Source of the DNA: Isotricha intestinalis
Lineage: Eukaryota > Ciliophora > Litostomatea > Vestibuliferida > Isotrichidae
Direction of reading: 5' to 3'
Length of the DNA stretch: 10,358 bases
Assembly: GCA_023807065.1 (NCBI GenBank)
Contig: JAJJLU010004689.1
Span: forward strand, 1 to 10,358
The notes beneath the pieces were generated by a model. The model had not been told where the DNA came from. It saw only the letters and a list, made by a program, of their open reading frames with translations, and did not search any database. This document shows, piece by piece, positions 1 through 8,060 of this stretch (its first letter is position 1; the number at the start of each line of letters is the position of its first letter). The translations under genes were made by a program, and so were the position numbers.

Positions 1-493
1 ATTTGTTGGTTAAAAGTGATAATACTGAAAAATCTTTTTGTTGTATATAATATTAATGTTTTTTTAAAGTTTTTTTTTTATATTATTTTGTTTTTTCCTT
101 GGAATATGAAATTTTATAAAAGAGAAAATAAACTTAATTGTTGTTTATATATTCCTAATGATTTATTTATCTAGAGTAGATTATCCAATAAGATTATTCA
201 TTTTAATATCATAATACAAAAAGTTTTAAATTTCATATAAAATTAAGATAAAATTGAAATTTGAATTAATATTAGAAATTTTATTTGTTTAAAAGAAATT
301 TTAATTTTCAAAGCAGAAAATTAACTAAAAAATCCTTAAAGCTTTTAATATTTATTAGATTCTTTAATTTTGATAAATTTGAAAGGATTAATTTCTCAAA
401 ACAATTTGAAATAAAAGAAAATTGTAAATAAATGATATATTGTTTATTTAAAAATAATTGTTGAAAATAAAAGAAAAAATTCTTAGGAGATTT

Positions 494-527
494 TTTAATT
501 AATTAAAATTTTAAAATTAATTAATTT
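494..527. repeat. 34-bp perfect mirror repeat of AATT-type sequence
   Basis: The 34 bases read the same from left to right and right to left on one strand. The left half begins TTTAATTAATTAAAA and the right half ends AAAATTAATTAATTT. The block consists only of A and T, so chance is a real possibility. No function is claimed. Confidence 0.6.
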
Positions 528-579
528 GCTTAAATTCTGGAATTTCCTGTTAATAATCTTGAAGATAATTGTATGATAG

Positions 580-600
580 ATATATTAAGGCTTAATATAT
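580..600. repeat. 21-bp palindrome with a single central base
   Basis: The arms ATATATTAAG (580 to 589) and CTTAATATAT (591 to 600) are perfect reverse complements around one central G at 590. A loose copy of the right arm recurs near 970. It lies in a region without a gene; a protein binding site or a chance AT palindrome are both possible. Confidence 0.55.
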
Positions 601-1564
601 TTAGAAATGTTGTTAGTTCTTAACTTTATTTAATTATTAATTTTATTTTTTATTATTTTTAATTCTTTGTGGTTTTATTTTTAAAATTATTTTATCAAAG
701 TTGTTTTATGAATAATTCTTTGAGTGGAAAAAAATATTCATTTATTTGTGATTAATAAAATAATTGACTATTATAATATTATTATGAAAACTCTTAACTT
801 ACTTGTTTACTATAAAAGGTTTTCTAAAAATTTTTATAATTTTTTATTAAATTAAAATTTCTAGAATCACTTAAAAAGGGTTAATAAATGGAAATTTTGT
901 TTTATTTTTGATAGCTATTTTTGATATTAGTTTAATGTTTAAATAGTCTTAATATACATATTTTAAATGCTTAATATATCACTTAAAATATATCTTCTCC
1001 TATAAAAAATAAGATATACTTTACAATTAGATAATCTCAAATTATTATTAAAAAATAAAATATGATAATAGAATTTTGAAAAGAATTAAATATTCATCTT
1101 TAATTTCTTTTGGAATTAAATAAGTTACTTGAGAATAGAACTAAAAATATTATTTAAAAATAGATTTTAATTTTAAAAAATTAAATTATAAAAATATAAA
1201 AAAAGAATCACATCATATTATATCTTTTATTATAAATAAATTATATAAAATTACTTTTTATAATTTTACAAGAGAATTAATTATTTTTACTAATCTATAA
1301 CTATTTTATAACCATCTTCTTTAACTTTTTATAAGATAAAAAATAAATAATTTAAACCCGAAATTTTTTAGTTTAATGAAAAAAAAGAAGGAAAAATAAA
1401 TGAAAAAAAAACATTTTTTTTTCTATTGTCAATTTAACAATTATCATTATAAAAGTTTATATTAAAATAATTTTATCTCCTGTGTTTCAAAGCTCATATA
1501 TTAGATTTATTTATAAATTATTTTTATAATAAAATAATTAATATTATAAATAATTCAGATAAAA

Positions 1565-1838
1565 ATGAATCATAATTTAAGTATTTTCAAATAATATTAA
1601 TGATTATTTATTTTTAGATAGTAGTAGATTTGAAATTCCAATAATTTCAAAGGAAGATACATCTCCTTTTTCAGTCAATTTTATTAATCAAAAAGATATG
1701 GCAATGATGCCTATTTTTTTAGATGATAATTTACCATTTGAAAATTCTGAAAATGAAAATTTAAATGTACAAGAAAAAATAAATCAAAATTATTATATAA
1801 ATAATGTAAGTGTTATAGTTAATTTAAATAATAAATGA
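1565..1838 (+). CDS. 5' part of an unrecognised spliced gene (two exons visible)
   Basis: I do not recognise this protein. Positions 1618 to 1805 encode a clearly protein-like stretch (for example EIPIISKEDTSPFSV, KDMAMMPIFLDDNLPF) with acidic and proline residues unlike the surrounding AT translation. It has no early ATG, but a 16-nt exon at 1565 to 1580 (ATG AAT CAT AAT TTA A), a GTATTT donor at 1581 and a TTTTTAG acceptor ending at 1617 join in frame to give MNHNLNSSRFEIP. At 1806 the frame meets GTAAGT, a consensus donor at a codon boundary. If unspliced it ends at TGA 1836 to 1838 after ten further codons; if spliced, later exons must follow, and I could not find them before the opposing gene at 2010. 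It is either a small gene of about 79 residues or the remaining 5' end of a larger one. Confidence 0.5.
1581..1617 (+). other. Putative 37-nt intron
   Basis: This interval starts with GTATTT, contains ATTAATGA as a possible branch region and ends in TTATTTTTAG. Its removal joins a 16-nt ATG exon to the open block at 1618 without a stop. The splice is inferred from sequence only. Confidence 0.45.
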
Positions 1839-2009
1839 TTTAAAGGAATTGAATAAAAGAGTTAGTTTTAATAAATTTGTATTTTATAAAAAAAATATTA
1901 ATATAGTATTAACATGTAAAAATAATTCCTAAAAAAAATAAATAAACTATAAAAAACTTTATTCAAATCCTTAATTTATTAAAAAAAAATCGAAAAATTA
2001 ATCTTAATT

Positions 2010-3143
2010 TTAATAAAACTTAACAGAAGGAAATTCTCTTTTTAAATTAAAAGTAAAACTAGAAATAGAAGGTGAGAAATGAGTATGTTTCATTAATTTA
2101 TTAGAATAAAAAGGAACTCTTCTTTTCTTTTTTTCTTCTTCTCTAATTTCTCTAATATTAGTAATACTTTTAGTAACTTCTCTCATTTCATCAGGTATTT
2201 TATATAAATCATCATTTAATAATCCATCTCTACCAGTAAAAATTAATCTAGCAGGTTTAAAAGGTTGTAAATGTTTCATAGCACCTTTAGGTAAAATTTT
2301 TTGATATTTTCCTCTTCCATTTTTTTTAAAATCTTTATATTCATTCATTAATTGTTCTTGTTCTGATTCAGTATATAAACCATAAGTTTGGACATTATTA
2401 AAAAAAGGATCACATTTCTTTAAAGAAGCAGGTGAAAAAGGTTTTTGACTACTAGTTTTATTTTTATTTTCGGTAACTTTAGCAATTTTTTTTTCATAAG
2501 CTTCTTTAGTCATTTGTTTTAATCTTTCATTTTCTTCATCTTCTCTAATAGGATAAGAAAAATATTCACTTGGTATGTTTCCTACTTTTGAAGGTGCAGT
2601 AAAAATTCCTCTTCTTTCAGTAATAACTTTTCCCTCTTTAATAAATCTTTTTTTATCAGGTTCAATAGTTAAAGTTCCTTCTCTTTCAGGAGCAGGTTCA
2701 TCAGGATTATAAAAACCTTTGAATTCTTGTGGTCCACTTGGTTTAAATTTTGGTCTTTCACTTTTTTTTTCTTTTAAATCATGAACTTTTGCCATTAATT
2801 TTTCATGATCTTGTTTATTTAATTCTTTTAATTTTTCATAACCTTCTTCATCTATTAATTGCTCAAATTTATTAAAATATACATCATTTGATTTTCCTAA
2901 TTTTAAAGGTGAAGTATATATTCCTCTTCTTTCTGTTATTACTTTATGATCTACTATTTTCACATTTGATTCTGTTGTTGAATATTTTTTATCTCCTATT
3001 ATTGCTGGATATGGAATACTAAAAAAACCAAAACGTTGAAGACGATCTTTTTCGTCACGTTCTTGAGCTATTTGCTCTAATATTTGAACTACTGATGCTT
3101 CTCTCTTTTCTGCTAGGTTTTCTAAGTATTTTGCCTCAGACAT
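2010..3143 (-). CDS. CFAP96/C4orf47-like (DUF4586-type) flagellar axoneme protein
   Basis: This is an intact, intronless 377-residue protein, hydrophilic and without signal peptide or membrane segment. Residues 1 to 36 are a likely coiled coil. FGFFS (39 to 42) is followed by IGDKKY near 50, which resembles the N-terminus of CFAP96 (GLFS ... VGDKY). Two related blocks follow: KVITERRGIYTSPLKLG with YF at about 89 and an FKPSGP motif near 133, then KVITERRGIFTAPSKVG at 172 with YF near 194 and a KPFSPAS motif near 234. A weaker FKPARL motif lies at 295. The alternation of a GxYTxPxKxG motif, a Lys/Glu helix and an FxPxxP motif is what I remember of CFAP96, an axonemal microtubule-associated protein of about 310 residues in animals. 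Family assignment is from motif memory, not a search. The ATG at 3143 follows eight A's. Possible AATAAA signals lie on the minus strand at 1975 to 1980 and 1958 to 1963, though such hexamers are common by chance here. It would be made when zoospores build flagella. Confidence 0.55.
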   Translation of the reverse strand: MSEAKYLENLAEKREASVVQILEQIAQERDEKDRLQRFGFFSIPYPAIIGDKKYSTTESNVKIVDHKVITERRGIYTSPLKLGKSNDVYFNKFEQLIDEEGYEKLKELNKQDHEKLMAKVHDLKEKKSERPKFKPSGPQEFKGFYNPDEPAPEREGTLTIEPDKKRFIKEGKVITERRGIFTAPSKVGNIPSEYFSYPIREDEENERLKQMTKEAYEKKIAKVTENKNKTSSQKPFSPASLKKCDPFFNNVQTYGLYTESEQEQLMNEYKDFKKNGRGKYQKILPKGAMKHLQPFKPARLIFTGRDGLLNDDLYKIPDEMREVTKSITNIREIREEEKKKRRVPFYSNKLMKHTHFSPSISSFTFNLKREFPSVKFY

Positions 3144-3720
3144 TTTTTTTTCTTTTTTTTTTAATTTTTTTAAGGGAGGTTTATTTTTATGTGGGATTTT
3201 TTTAATTTTTTATATTCATTTTTATTTTTTATTTAATTTTTGGTTTTGGTTTTTATTCGAATTTGTATTTTTTATACTATAATTATTAATTATTTTTTCA
3301 TTTGATATTTAATCAGTAAAATTGAAATATTATATTCTTATAATTTTTCATTTTGTTTTATTATTGAACAGTTATTATTAAAATAATTAATTATTGAACA
3401 TTTTTTATTTTTAATATTTTAATTTAAATCTCTTAATTAATATATAAATAATAAATAATAATAAATAATGTTTTTCCTTTTTATTTTAGTCCATCATAAT
3501 AAAAATATTTTAATATAATAGTAGTTATTTCTTCTATTAAGTGATTTGATTACTCATTAATATAAATTATTTATAATATTTATAATTCAAATTAAATATA
3601 ATTATTTATCTAAAAAATTTAATTTAAATAATTTCAATTTATTAATCATTCATTTTAATAATAAAATATTATTTAATTTTTATATTATTGATAGTAAGTA
3701 AAAAAATTTAAATAAAAAAA
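3144..3720. other. AT-rich intergenic region between head-to-head genes
   Basis: This 577-base stretch separates the starts of the minus-strand gene at 3143 and the plus-strand gene at 3721, so it should hold both promoters. I see long T runs next to the minus-strand ATG, many ATTATT/AATAAT repeats and a pyrimidine-rich TTTTTCCTTTTTATTTTAG ending near 3489 that looks like a splice acceptor but is not followed by an open frame. No TATA box can be singled out in such sequence. Confidence 0.5.
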
Positions 3721-4010
3721 ATGGGAATAACGACAGGTTATTGTCATTGTTGGAGATATGATAAAGATAAACAAGTTACTATAGGAACTGGAGATTATAG
3801 TTATAAAAAAATAGTATATATATATATATTAATTTTTAATAGCGTATTCCTTATGATGAAAAAAATAAAATTTATTATGGAAAAGATAATTATTATGATA
3901 TTGGTATTAGAGGTTTAATTGATAATTCAAGTATAATAACAAAGAAAGGAATGAATAATTATACAAATGGGAATGTTAATATAATAATCCCATGTCCTAC
4001 AAATTATTAA
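3721..4010 (+). CDS. Small unrecognised two-exon gene (86 residues)
   Basis: I do not recognise this protein. Exon 1 (3721 to 3813, 31 codons) encodes MGITTGYCHCWRYDKDKQ followed by VTIGTGDYSYKKI. Exon 2 (3843 to 4007, 55 codons, TAA 4008 to 4010) encodes RIPYDEKNKIYYGKDNYYD and ends NVNIIIPCPTNY. The two are joined in frame by removing 3814 to 3842, which starts GTATAT and ends TTTTTAATAG. Read without splicing, the first frame continues as an Ile/Met/Lys-rich stretch to 3918, which looks like an out-of-frame shadow. The product has a CHC near the start, a CP near the end, and no signal peptide or membrane helix. The ATG follows seven A's, like the other good genes here. It could instead be a fragment of a larger gene with a frameshift in the TA repeat. 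Confidence 0.4.
3814..3842 (+). other. Putative 29-nt intron containing a TA dinucleotide repeat
   Basis: GT at 3814 and AG at 3842 bound a 29-nt interval made of a (TA)n tract and ATTAATTTTTAATAG. It lies between two codons, and its removal joins two coding-like frames. 29 nt is very short for a fungal intron; a microsatellite frameshift is the alternative. Confidence 0.4.
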
Positions 4011-4285
4011 TACTAATTTTATGAATTATAAATTATATAGTTCATAATTAAAATTTTTATGAATAAAATTTTATAAATAAAAATATATATAAAAGAATGT
4101 AATTGTTGAAATAAATAATTTAAATAAAAGTGAAAGAAAAAGAATCAAGATAAAATAACTGAAAATCAATTTATTTTAAAATAATAATTATTTTTTAATT
4201 TTTCAAAAATTCTTTTGAATAAATTTAATAAATAATATTATTATAAATAAAAATAAAAATATAAATTTATTGAAAAACTTAAATA

Positions 4286-4485
4286 GAATGTTTTATTTAT
4301 AAAGGATATTTAAACAAAGGAATAATTTGTGTAAATAAATATTATTATAATAGTTTTGAAAAAAGGAGATCAATTCATGAATTAAGAATTTATCTTATGG
4401 AAATAATATTTTTTCAAATGGATATAATAATATTTTAAAAGAAATAATTTATATATTTGAAGAAGTAAAAACAAATATCTTTTAA
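4286..4485 (+). pseudogene. Relic resembling the ATP23 mitochondrial metalloprotease core
   Basis: In one frame, 4286 to 4390 encode ECFIYKGYLNKGIICVNK followed by YYYNSFEKRRSIHELRI. ATP23 proteins (M76 zinc metallopeptidases of the mitochondrial intermembrane space that process Atp6) carry C..GGF....GI..C.N, then an HExxH placed 16 residues after that Cys, then Y-D, F..DW, and C.EIRA. Here the Cys and HEL are exactly 16 residues apart, GIIC.N matches, and FFQMD follows. After frame changes, SYGNNI, YNNIL and EEVKTN follow in the other frame, resembling the YD, DW.N and EIRA blocks. The fifth residue of the HExxH is Ile, so the zinc site is broken, and there are at least one frameshift and stops (TAA 4483). 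No start codon or upstream part is readable. The match is from memory and in low-complexity DNA, so chance similarity is possible. Confidence 0.4.
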
Positions 4486-4731
4486 ATATATTTAATCTAA
4501 ATACAAATTATGCTGTTTATATCAAATAAACAGTTTAAAAATAAAAAATAATTAAACAATTTTTATAAATAGAAAAATTAAATAAAAGAAAATAAAACAA
4601 TATAAAAACATTAAATATAAAAAAATTTTTGTTTTTAAAAAAATTAAACAATTTTAAAACATATTTTCACAAAGAAATAACATAATTACAAAAATAATAT
4701 ATATTTAATAATTCCTTAATATCAATTATTT

Positions 4732-6534
4732 TTATTTATGTAAATTTTTATTAACCATTAAATGAGCATATCTATTACTTGAAAATCTTCTAGAAGAAGA
4801 TTCAATATTTGAAATAGTTCTATTAAAATAAACTGGAATTTCTTTAATTTGATAAGAAGAAGTTATACTTCCACCATGTGATTTAATATTAACATAATTT
4901 CTATTATTATAAGAATTATAATTACTTATATTATTACTATTATTTCTAATTTCACCACTTGAATTATTATTAGAATGTTTGAAAAAATTATTTTTTGTTG
5001 AATATGATTCTATTATAGTTGATGAATTTCTTTGTCTTGTTAAAATATTACTATTACTATTGTTTAAAGTATTTATTCTATTTCCACTATTTGAATAAAT
5101 TTCTCTTCTAGGATATGATGTATTGTCATTTATTTTTCCCTTAATATTATTATCATTAATTATTGATAATCTTAAATTATTTAAATATAATGTATTATTT
5201 ATATTTTTTGGAATATTATTTATGTAATTAATATTATTTATATTATTATGATGATAATAGTATTTATTCTGTGAATTAATTTTAATAAATTCATTATTAT
5301 TATTATTATTAGTTTTATTATATGATTTAAGTGATATAGATAAATCAGAAGTTTCAGCTGTATCATGTAAATTAATTGAATTTTCTCTATTTTTGTTTGG
5401 CATTGTTATATCTAAAGATCTTTTATCTTTCCTTGTTTGAAGGAAATCTTTTTCTTTTTCAAAAGGAAATATTTTATTTTTATAATATATAGTTTTAGAA
5501 TCACTATCTAAACCATTTCTTGAATTTATATTATTAACATTAGTAATTAACTTTTTAGAATTAGTGATTAAAATATTTGAAGTACTACAAGAATTATGAG
5601 ATAAAATATTATTTTCATTTTCAATTTTCCTTCTTTCTCTTCTTAATTGTTCATTTTTTTCTATAATTTTTTTTTTCTCCTCATTAAAATTTTTAACAAA
5701 AATATAAGCTTCATTAAATTTACTTTCATAAATATTAAAAATTTTTTCAAAAACAAAATGCCATTTACTTAATTTATAACTTTCTCTAGCAAAAGCAACA
5801 CAAGCACATGCTAAATCTAAAGGATTATATTTTAAATAATCAGCATTTAAACTAATTAATTCACTTAAAATATCATAAGGTTTTAAATATATAGCACTAG
5901 TAATATTTTTTTTCTTATTATCATTTTCATCTGTATTAAAAACAATACCATTTAATAAAAATATATTTAAGAAATTTATTGGTTGAGGAAGAGTTAAATT
6001 ATGATTTAATTTTTTTAAACATTCATTTTCAATTTCTATAATTTCTTTAGATGTAATTCTTCTATTTAAAATATATTTTATATAACTTTGAATTGAAGGA
6101 AGTTTCCCATCAATTTCAATAAATTTAGTTGTTAATAAAATTGAACCAAAGCCTAATTTATCAATAGTTAAATTTATTTTTTTTGCTAATAATTGATCCA
6201 TTAAATAAACACTAAAAAAATATGAAGTAATGTTTAAATTATGTTTTTCTACAAAATTTTTTATTTGATATACTATTTTAGAACGATTGTCTAGTTCAGA
6301 TAATCTTAAATTTACTATTTTTGGCATTGAAGGGAAATTATGTTTTGAAATTGAAATTAAATTTTTAAATATTTTATATGGAACTACATCTTTTGGAATG
6401 TTATATCTTTTTGGCTTTAAAGAATAAGTTAATTGGGTATTTTTTTGATTTATTGAATTAGAATTATTTCTTTGATAAATGTTGTTGTTTACTATATTAG
6501 TTTTCCTTTGATTTAATATATATGAGTTTTTCAT
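4732..6534 (-). CDS. Cyclin with long Asn-rich C-terminal tail
   Basis: This is an intact, intronless 600-residue protein. Residues 1 to 45 are a polar Asn/Gln-rich leader. Residues 83 to 182 form the N-terminal cyclin box: DNRSKIVYQIKNFVEKHNL, then the helix SVYLMDQLLA, then TTKFIE with Lys137, then TSKEIIEIEN with Glu169. These two charged residues match the Lys/Glu pair of cyclins that contacts the kinase. A second cyclin fold covers about 183 to 275, with an LDLACACVAFARESY helix, followed by a charged Lys/Glu/Arg helix (about 276 to 308). From about 310 the chain is low-complexity, rich in Asn and Ser, with a run of Asn at 409 to 414. The role expected of the family is binding and activating a cyclin-dependent kinase. 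The MRAIL hydrophobic patch of A/B cyclins is not evident, so I do not assign a class. The ATG follows seven A's, and AATAAA overlaps the stop codon. Confidence 0.85.
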   Translation of the reverse strand: MKNSYILNQRKTNIVNNNIYQRNNSNSINQKNTQLTYSLKPKRYNIPKDVVPYKIFKNLISISKHNFPSMPKIVNLRLSELDNRSKIVYQIKNFVEKHNLNITSYFFSVYLMDQLLAKKINLTIDKLGFGSILLTTKFIEIDGKLPSIQSYIKYILNRRITSKEIIEIENECLKKLNHNLTLPQPINFLNIFLLNGIVFNTDENDNKKKNITSAIYLKPYDILSELISLNADYLKYNPLDLACACVAFARESYKLSKWHFVFEKIFNIYESKFNEAYIFVKNFNEEKKKIIEKNEQLRRERRKIENENNILSHNSCSTSNILITNSKKLITNVNNINSRNGLDSDSKTIYYKNKIFPFEKEKDFLQTRKDKRSLDITMPNKNRENSINLHDTAETSDLSISLKSYNKTNNNNNNEFIKINSQNKYYYHHNNINNINYINNIPKNINNTLYLNNLRLSIINDNNIKGKINDNTSYPRREIYSNSGNRINTLNNSNSNILTRQRNSSTIIESYSTKNNFFKHSNNNSSGEIRNNSNNISNYNSYNNRNYVNIKSHGGSITSSYQIKEIPVYFNRTISNIESSSRRFSSNRYAHLMVNKNLHK

Positions 6535-6864
6535 TTTTTTTAATATTTATTAATAAGGAAATTTTTTTTTATATTGTAAATCAATTAACATATTTTTTTA
6601 ATAAATTTTAATATATTAAATAATAAAATATATAATAACATTATTATTATTTTTTCTCAAATATTTTCAAAAAAATAACTAATTACTTAAAAAAAAGAAA
6701 TAATTTTTTCTTTATTTTTATTCTCTCTTTCAACTTCTTCTCTTTTTTATCCTGATAATCTTTCTTGATTTTTTAAAAAGAAGAAAAGTTTTAATTTTTA
6801 TTTCATTTTTTTCTAACAAGAAGTAAATTAGTTTAAATAGTTAATTGATTAATAGCAGTTTAAA
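6535..6864. other. Upstream region of the cyclin gene with a pyrimidine/purine tract
   Basis: No gene is visible in these 330 bases. The first half is A/T only. Around 6715 to 6795 there is a tract of TTCTCTCTTT/CTTCTTCTC type on the plus strand (purine-rich on the cyclin strand), about 200 bases before the cyclin start, with an imperfect inverted repeat. It probably lies in the cyclin promoter or 5' leader and also precedes the decayed plus-strand gene at 6865. Confidence 0.45.
6732..6790. repeat. Imperfect inverted repeat upstream of the cyclin
   Basis: The arm AACTTCTTCTCTTTTTT (6732 to 6748) is nearly complementary to AAAAAGAAGAAAAGTT (6775 to 6790), needing small gaps. The loop of about 26 bases contains ATCCTGATAATC. 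It stands out because C and G are otherwise rare here. Confidence 0.4.
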
Positions 6865-7720
6865 ATGAAAAATAAATGATAACATAAATTTCAATTTATG
6901 TTTAATATCAAAAAAGATTAAAAATTATTAATAGCTTATACAGTAAAGAGTTCAATTCAAATATATGATGTAATAAAAATAAATGATATTAATATATTAG
7001 AAAATATTGATAATAAAATACATAAACTTCAACATTATTTAGATATAAATAATAAAAGAGATCTATTATTAACAATCAGAAACAATTATTAAAATATATG
7101 ATATAAAAGATTATTCAAACATTCTTTCAAAAAATGATGCTGATCCTAATAAATTAATATATTATAGAAATATTATATTTTTTAATAATGAAATATATAT
7201 CACGACAACTCCAATAAATAATGACTTAAAAATATTTAATTCAAAAGGAGAACATATAAAAAGTTTTGGTGAAATTGATGATATGAGATTTTCTGAAGTA
7301 TATTATGGTATAAACGATATATATATTTTAGCTGAAGGGAATGAAATGAAGGTATATAATTTTGAAACTGGGAAATTATGTAATCATTATAAAAAAGAAG
7401 GAGAAGGACAAAATTGGCATTTATATGGAGGGGTTATTATAATAAATGGAATTCAAATATTATTTAAAGGTGATTATAACACTGAAAATGTTAGAATTTG
7501 GGATTTTAATGAAAAAAATTAATAAAAAAAATAATGACTGGAGTTAGATTAAACGATGGATTGTTTTGGAAAGATGAATAAGTTTTTTTCTAGACATGAT
7601 AATAATATTAAAATAATAAATAAAAAAAACTGGAAAAATGGAAAAAAATAATTCCATATTTTGGTTAATGCTTAATAAGGTTATGGATATAATGATAATA
7701 TTTATTTATGGAGTAAATAG
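6865..7720 (+). pseudogene. Decayed WD40-like beta-propeller gene
   Basis: The reading begins at ATG 6865 and has stops at codons 5, 6 and 19. It then reads KLLIAYTVKSSIQIYDV, shifts frame near 7078, and stays open from 7079 to 7522 (148 codons): ETIIKIYDIKDY, NDLKIFNSKGEHIKSFG, EMKVYNFETGK and ENVRIWDFNEKN. These four strands have the spacing and the (I/V)(K/R)(I/V)(Y/F/W)(D/N) ending of WD40 blades about 40 to 50 residues apart. After another shift, MTGVRLNDGLFWKDE (7534 to 7578), DNNIKIINKKNWKNG and a final GYGYNDNIYLWSK (to 7717) continue the propeller through more stops. At least three frameshifts and several stops make it non-functional as read. WD40 proteins are scaffolds; no specific family is recognised. 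No GT-AG pairs explain the breaks. Confidence 0.6.
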
Positions 7721-8060
7721 AGTATAGTTAAATAGATAAACATTAGATGATTCTATATTTCAAAATAAAGTCTTTAAATTAAAAAATAAATTTTGAAAAA
7801 ATTTGAAAAGTAACTGAATTATTATACTAAAATATAAATAATTGAGGATTGGAGATTAGGCCCAATTCCCAAATAAAACAATTATTATTATTTTTGTACT
7901 TATAATATCAGACAATAAAATATTATAAAAAGAATTTTATAAAAAACAATTAAATAAATTTAAATAAATATTTTCTAATTAATCATTATACATTTTTTAA
8001 TGTTTCTTATTTTCTTTTTTACTTTAATCATAAAAATATGAATCAAAATAAAAAGCATAA
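7721..8060. other. AT-rich spacer between two relics
   Basis: No gene is supported here. Fragments such as ELLY and IKQLLLFLYL occur between stops but do not form a frame. The one compositional exception is the small GC-containing hairpin at 7846 to 7869. Confidence 0.45.
7846..7869. repeat. Short hairpin in a local GC island
   Basis: GGATTGG (7846 to 7852) can pair with CCAATTCC (7862 to 7869) with one bulged base, leaving a loop of nine bases. The run around it is the most G/C-dense short segment in the neighbourhood. No function is known. Confidence 0.4.

Larger units (their letters stand above)
1..1564. other. AT-rich region without a supported gene
   Basis: I see no convincing gene in this stretch. 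It consists of A/T runs and short AT-only motifs. A few frames stay open for 20 to 50 codons (for example 106 to 174 and 276 to 431), but such lengths are expected by chance at this base composition and the residues encoded are mostly F, I, K, L and N. A mirror repeat and a palindrome inside the region are listed separately. Confidence 0.6.

Noticed and set aside
106..240. Short reading MKFYKRENKLNCCLYIPNDL with a stop at 172, considered as an F-box-like relic
   Set aside because: It is too short, has an in-frame stop and lacks a recognisable F-box beyond the IPNDL similarity.
276..431. 51-codon plus-strand frame preceded by a TTAATATTAG acceptor-like sequence
   Set aside because: It has no ATG and consists almost only of F, I, K, L, N and S. 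Several frames of this length are expected by chance at this AT content.
3470..3700. Possible exon between a TTTTATTTTAG acceptor and a GTAAGT donor near 3693
   Set aside because: The only open frame inside is a low-complexity F/I/K/L/N/Y string with no protein-like content.
3721..3918. 65-codon single-exon reading of the small gene
   Set aside because: After 3813 the translation becomes Ile/Met/Lys-rich and TA-repeat coded, while another frame carries the protein-like continuation.
6865..7720. Explaining the breaks in the WD40-like gene by tiny introns
   Set aside because: No GT-AG pairs surround the frame changes near 7078 or the stops at 6877 to 6882, so decay is the simpler explanation.
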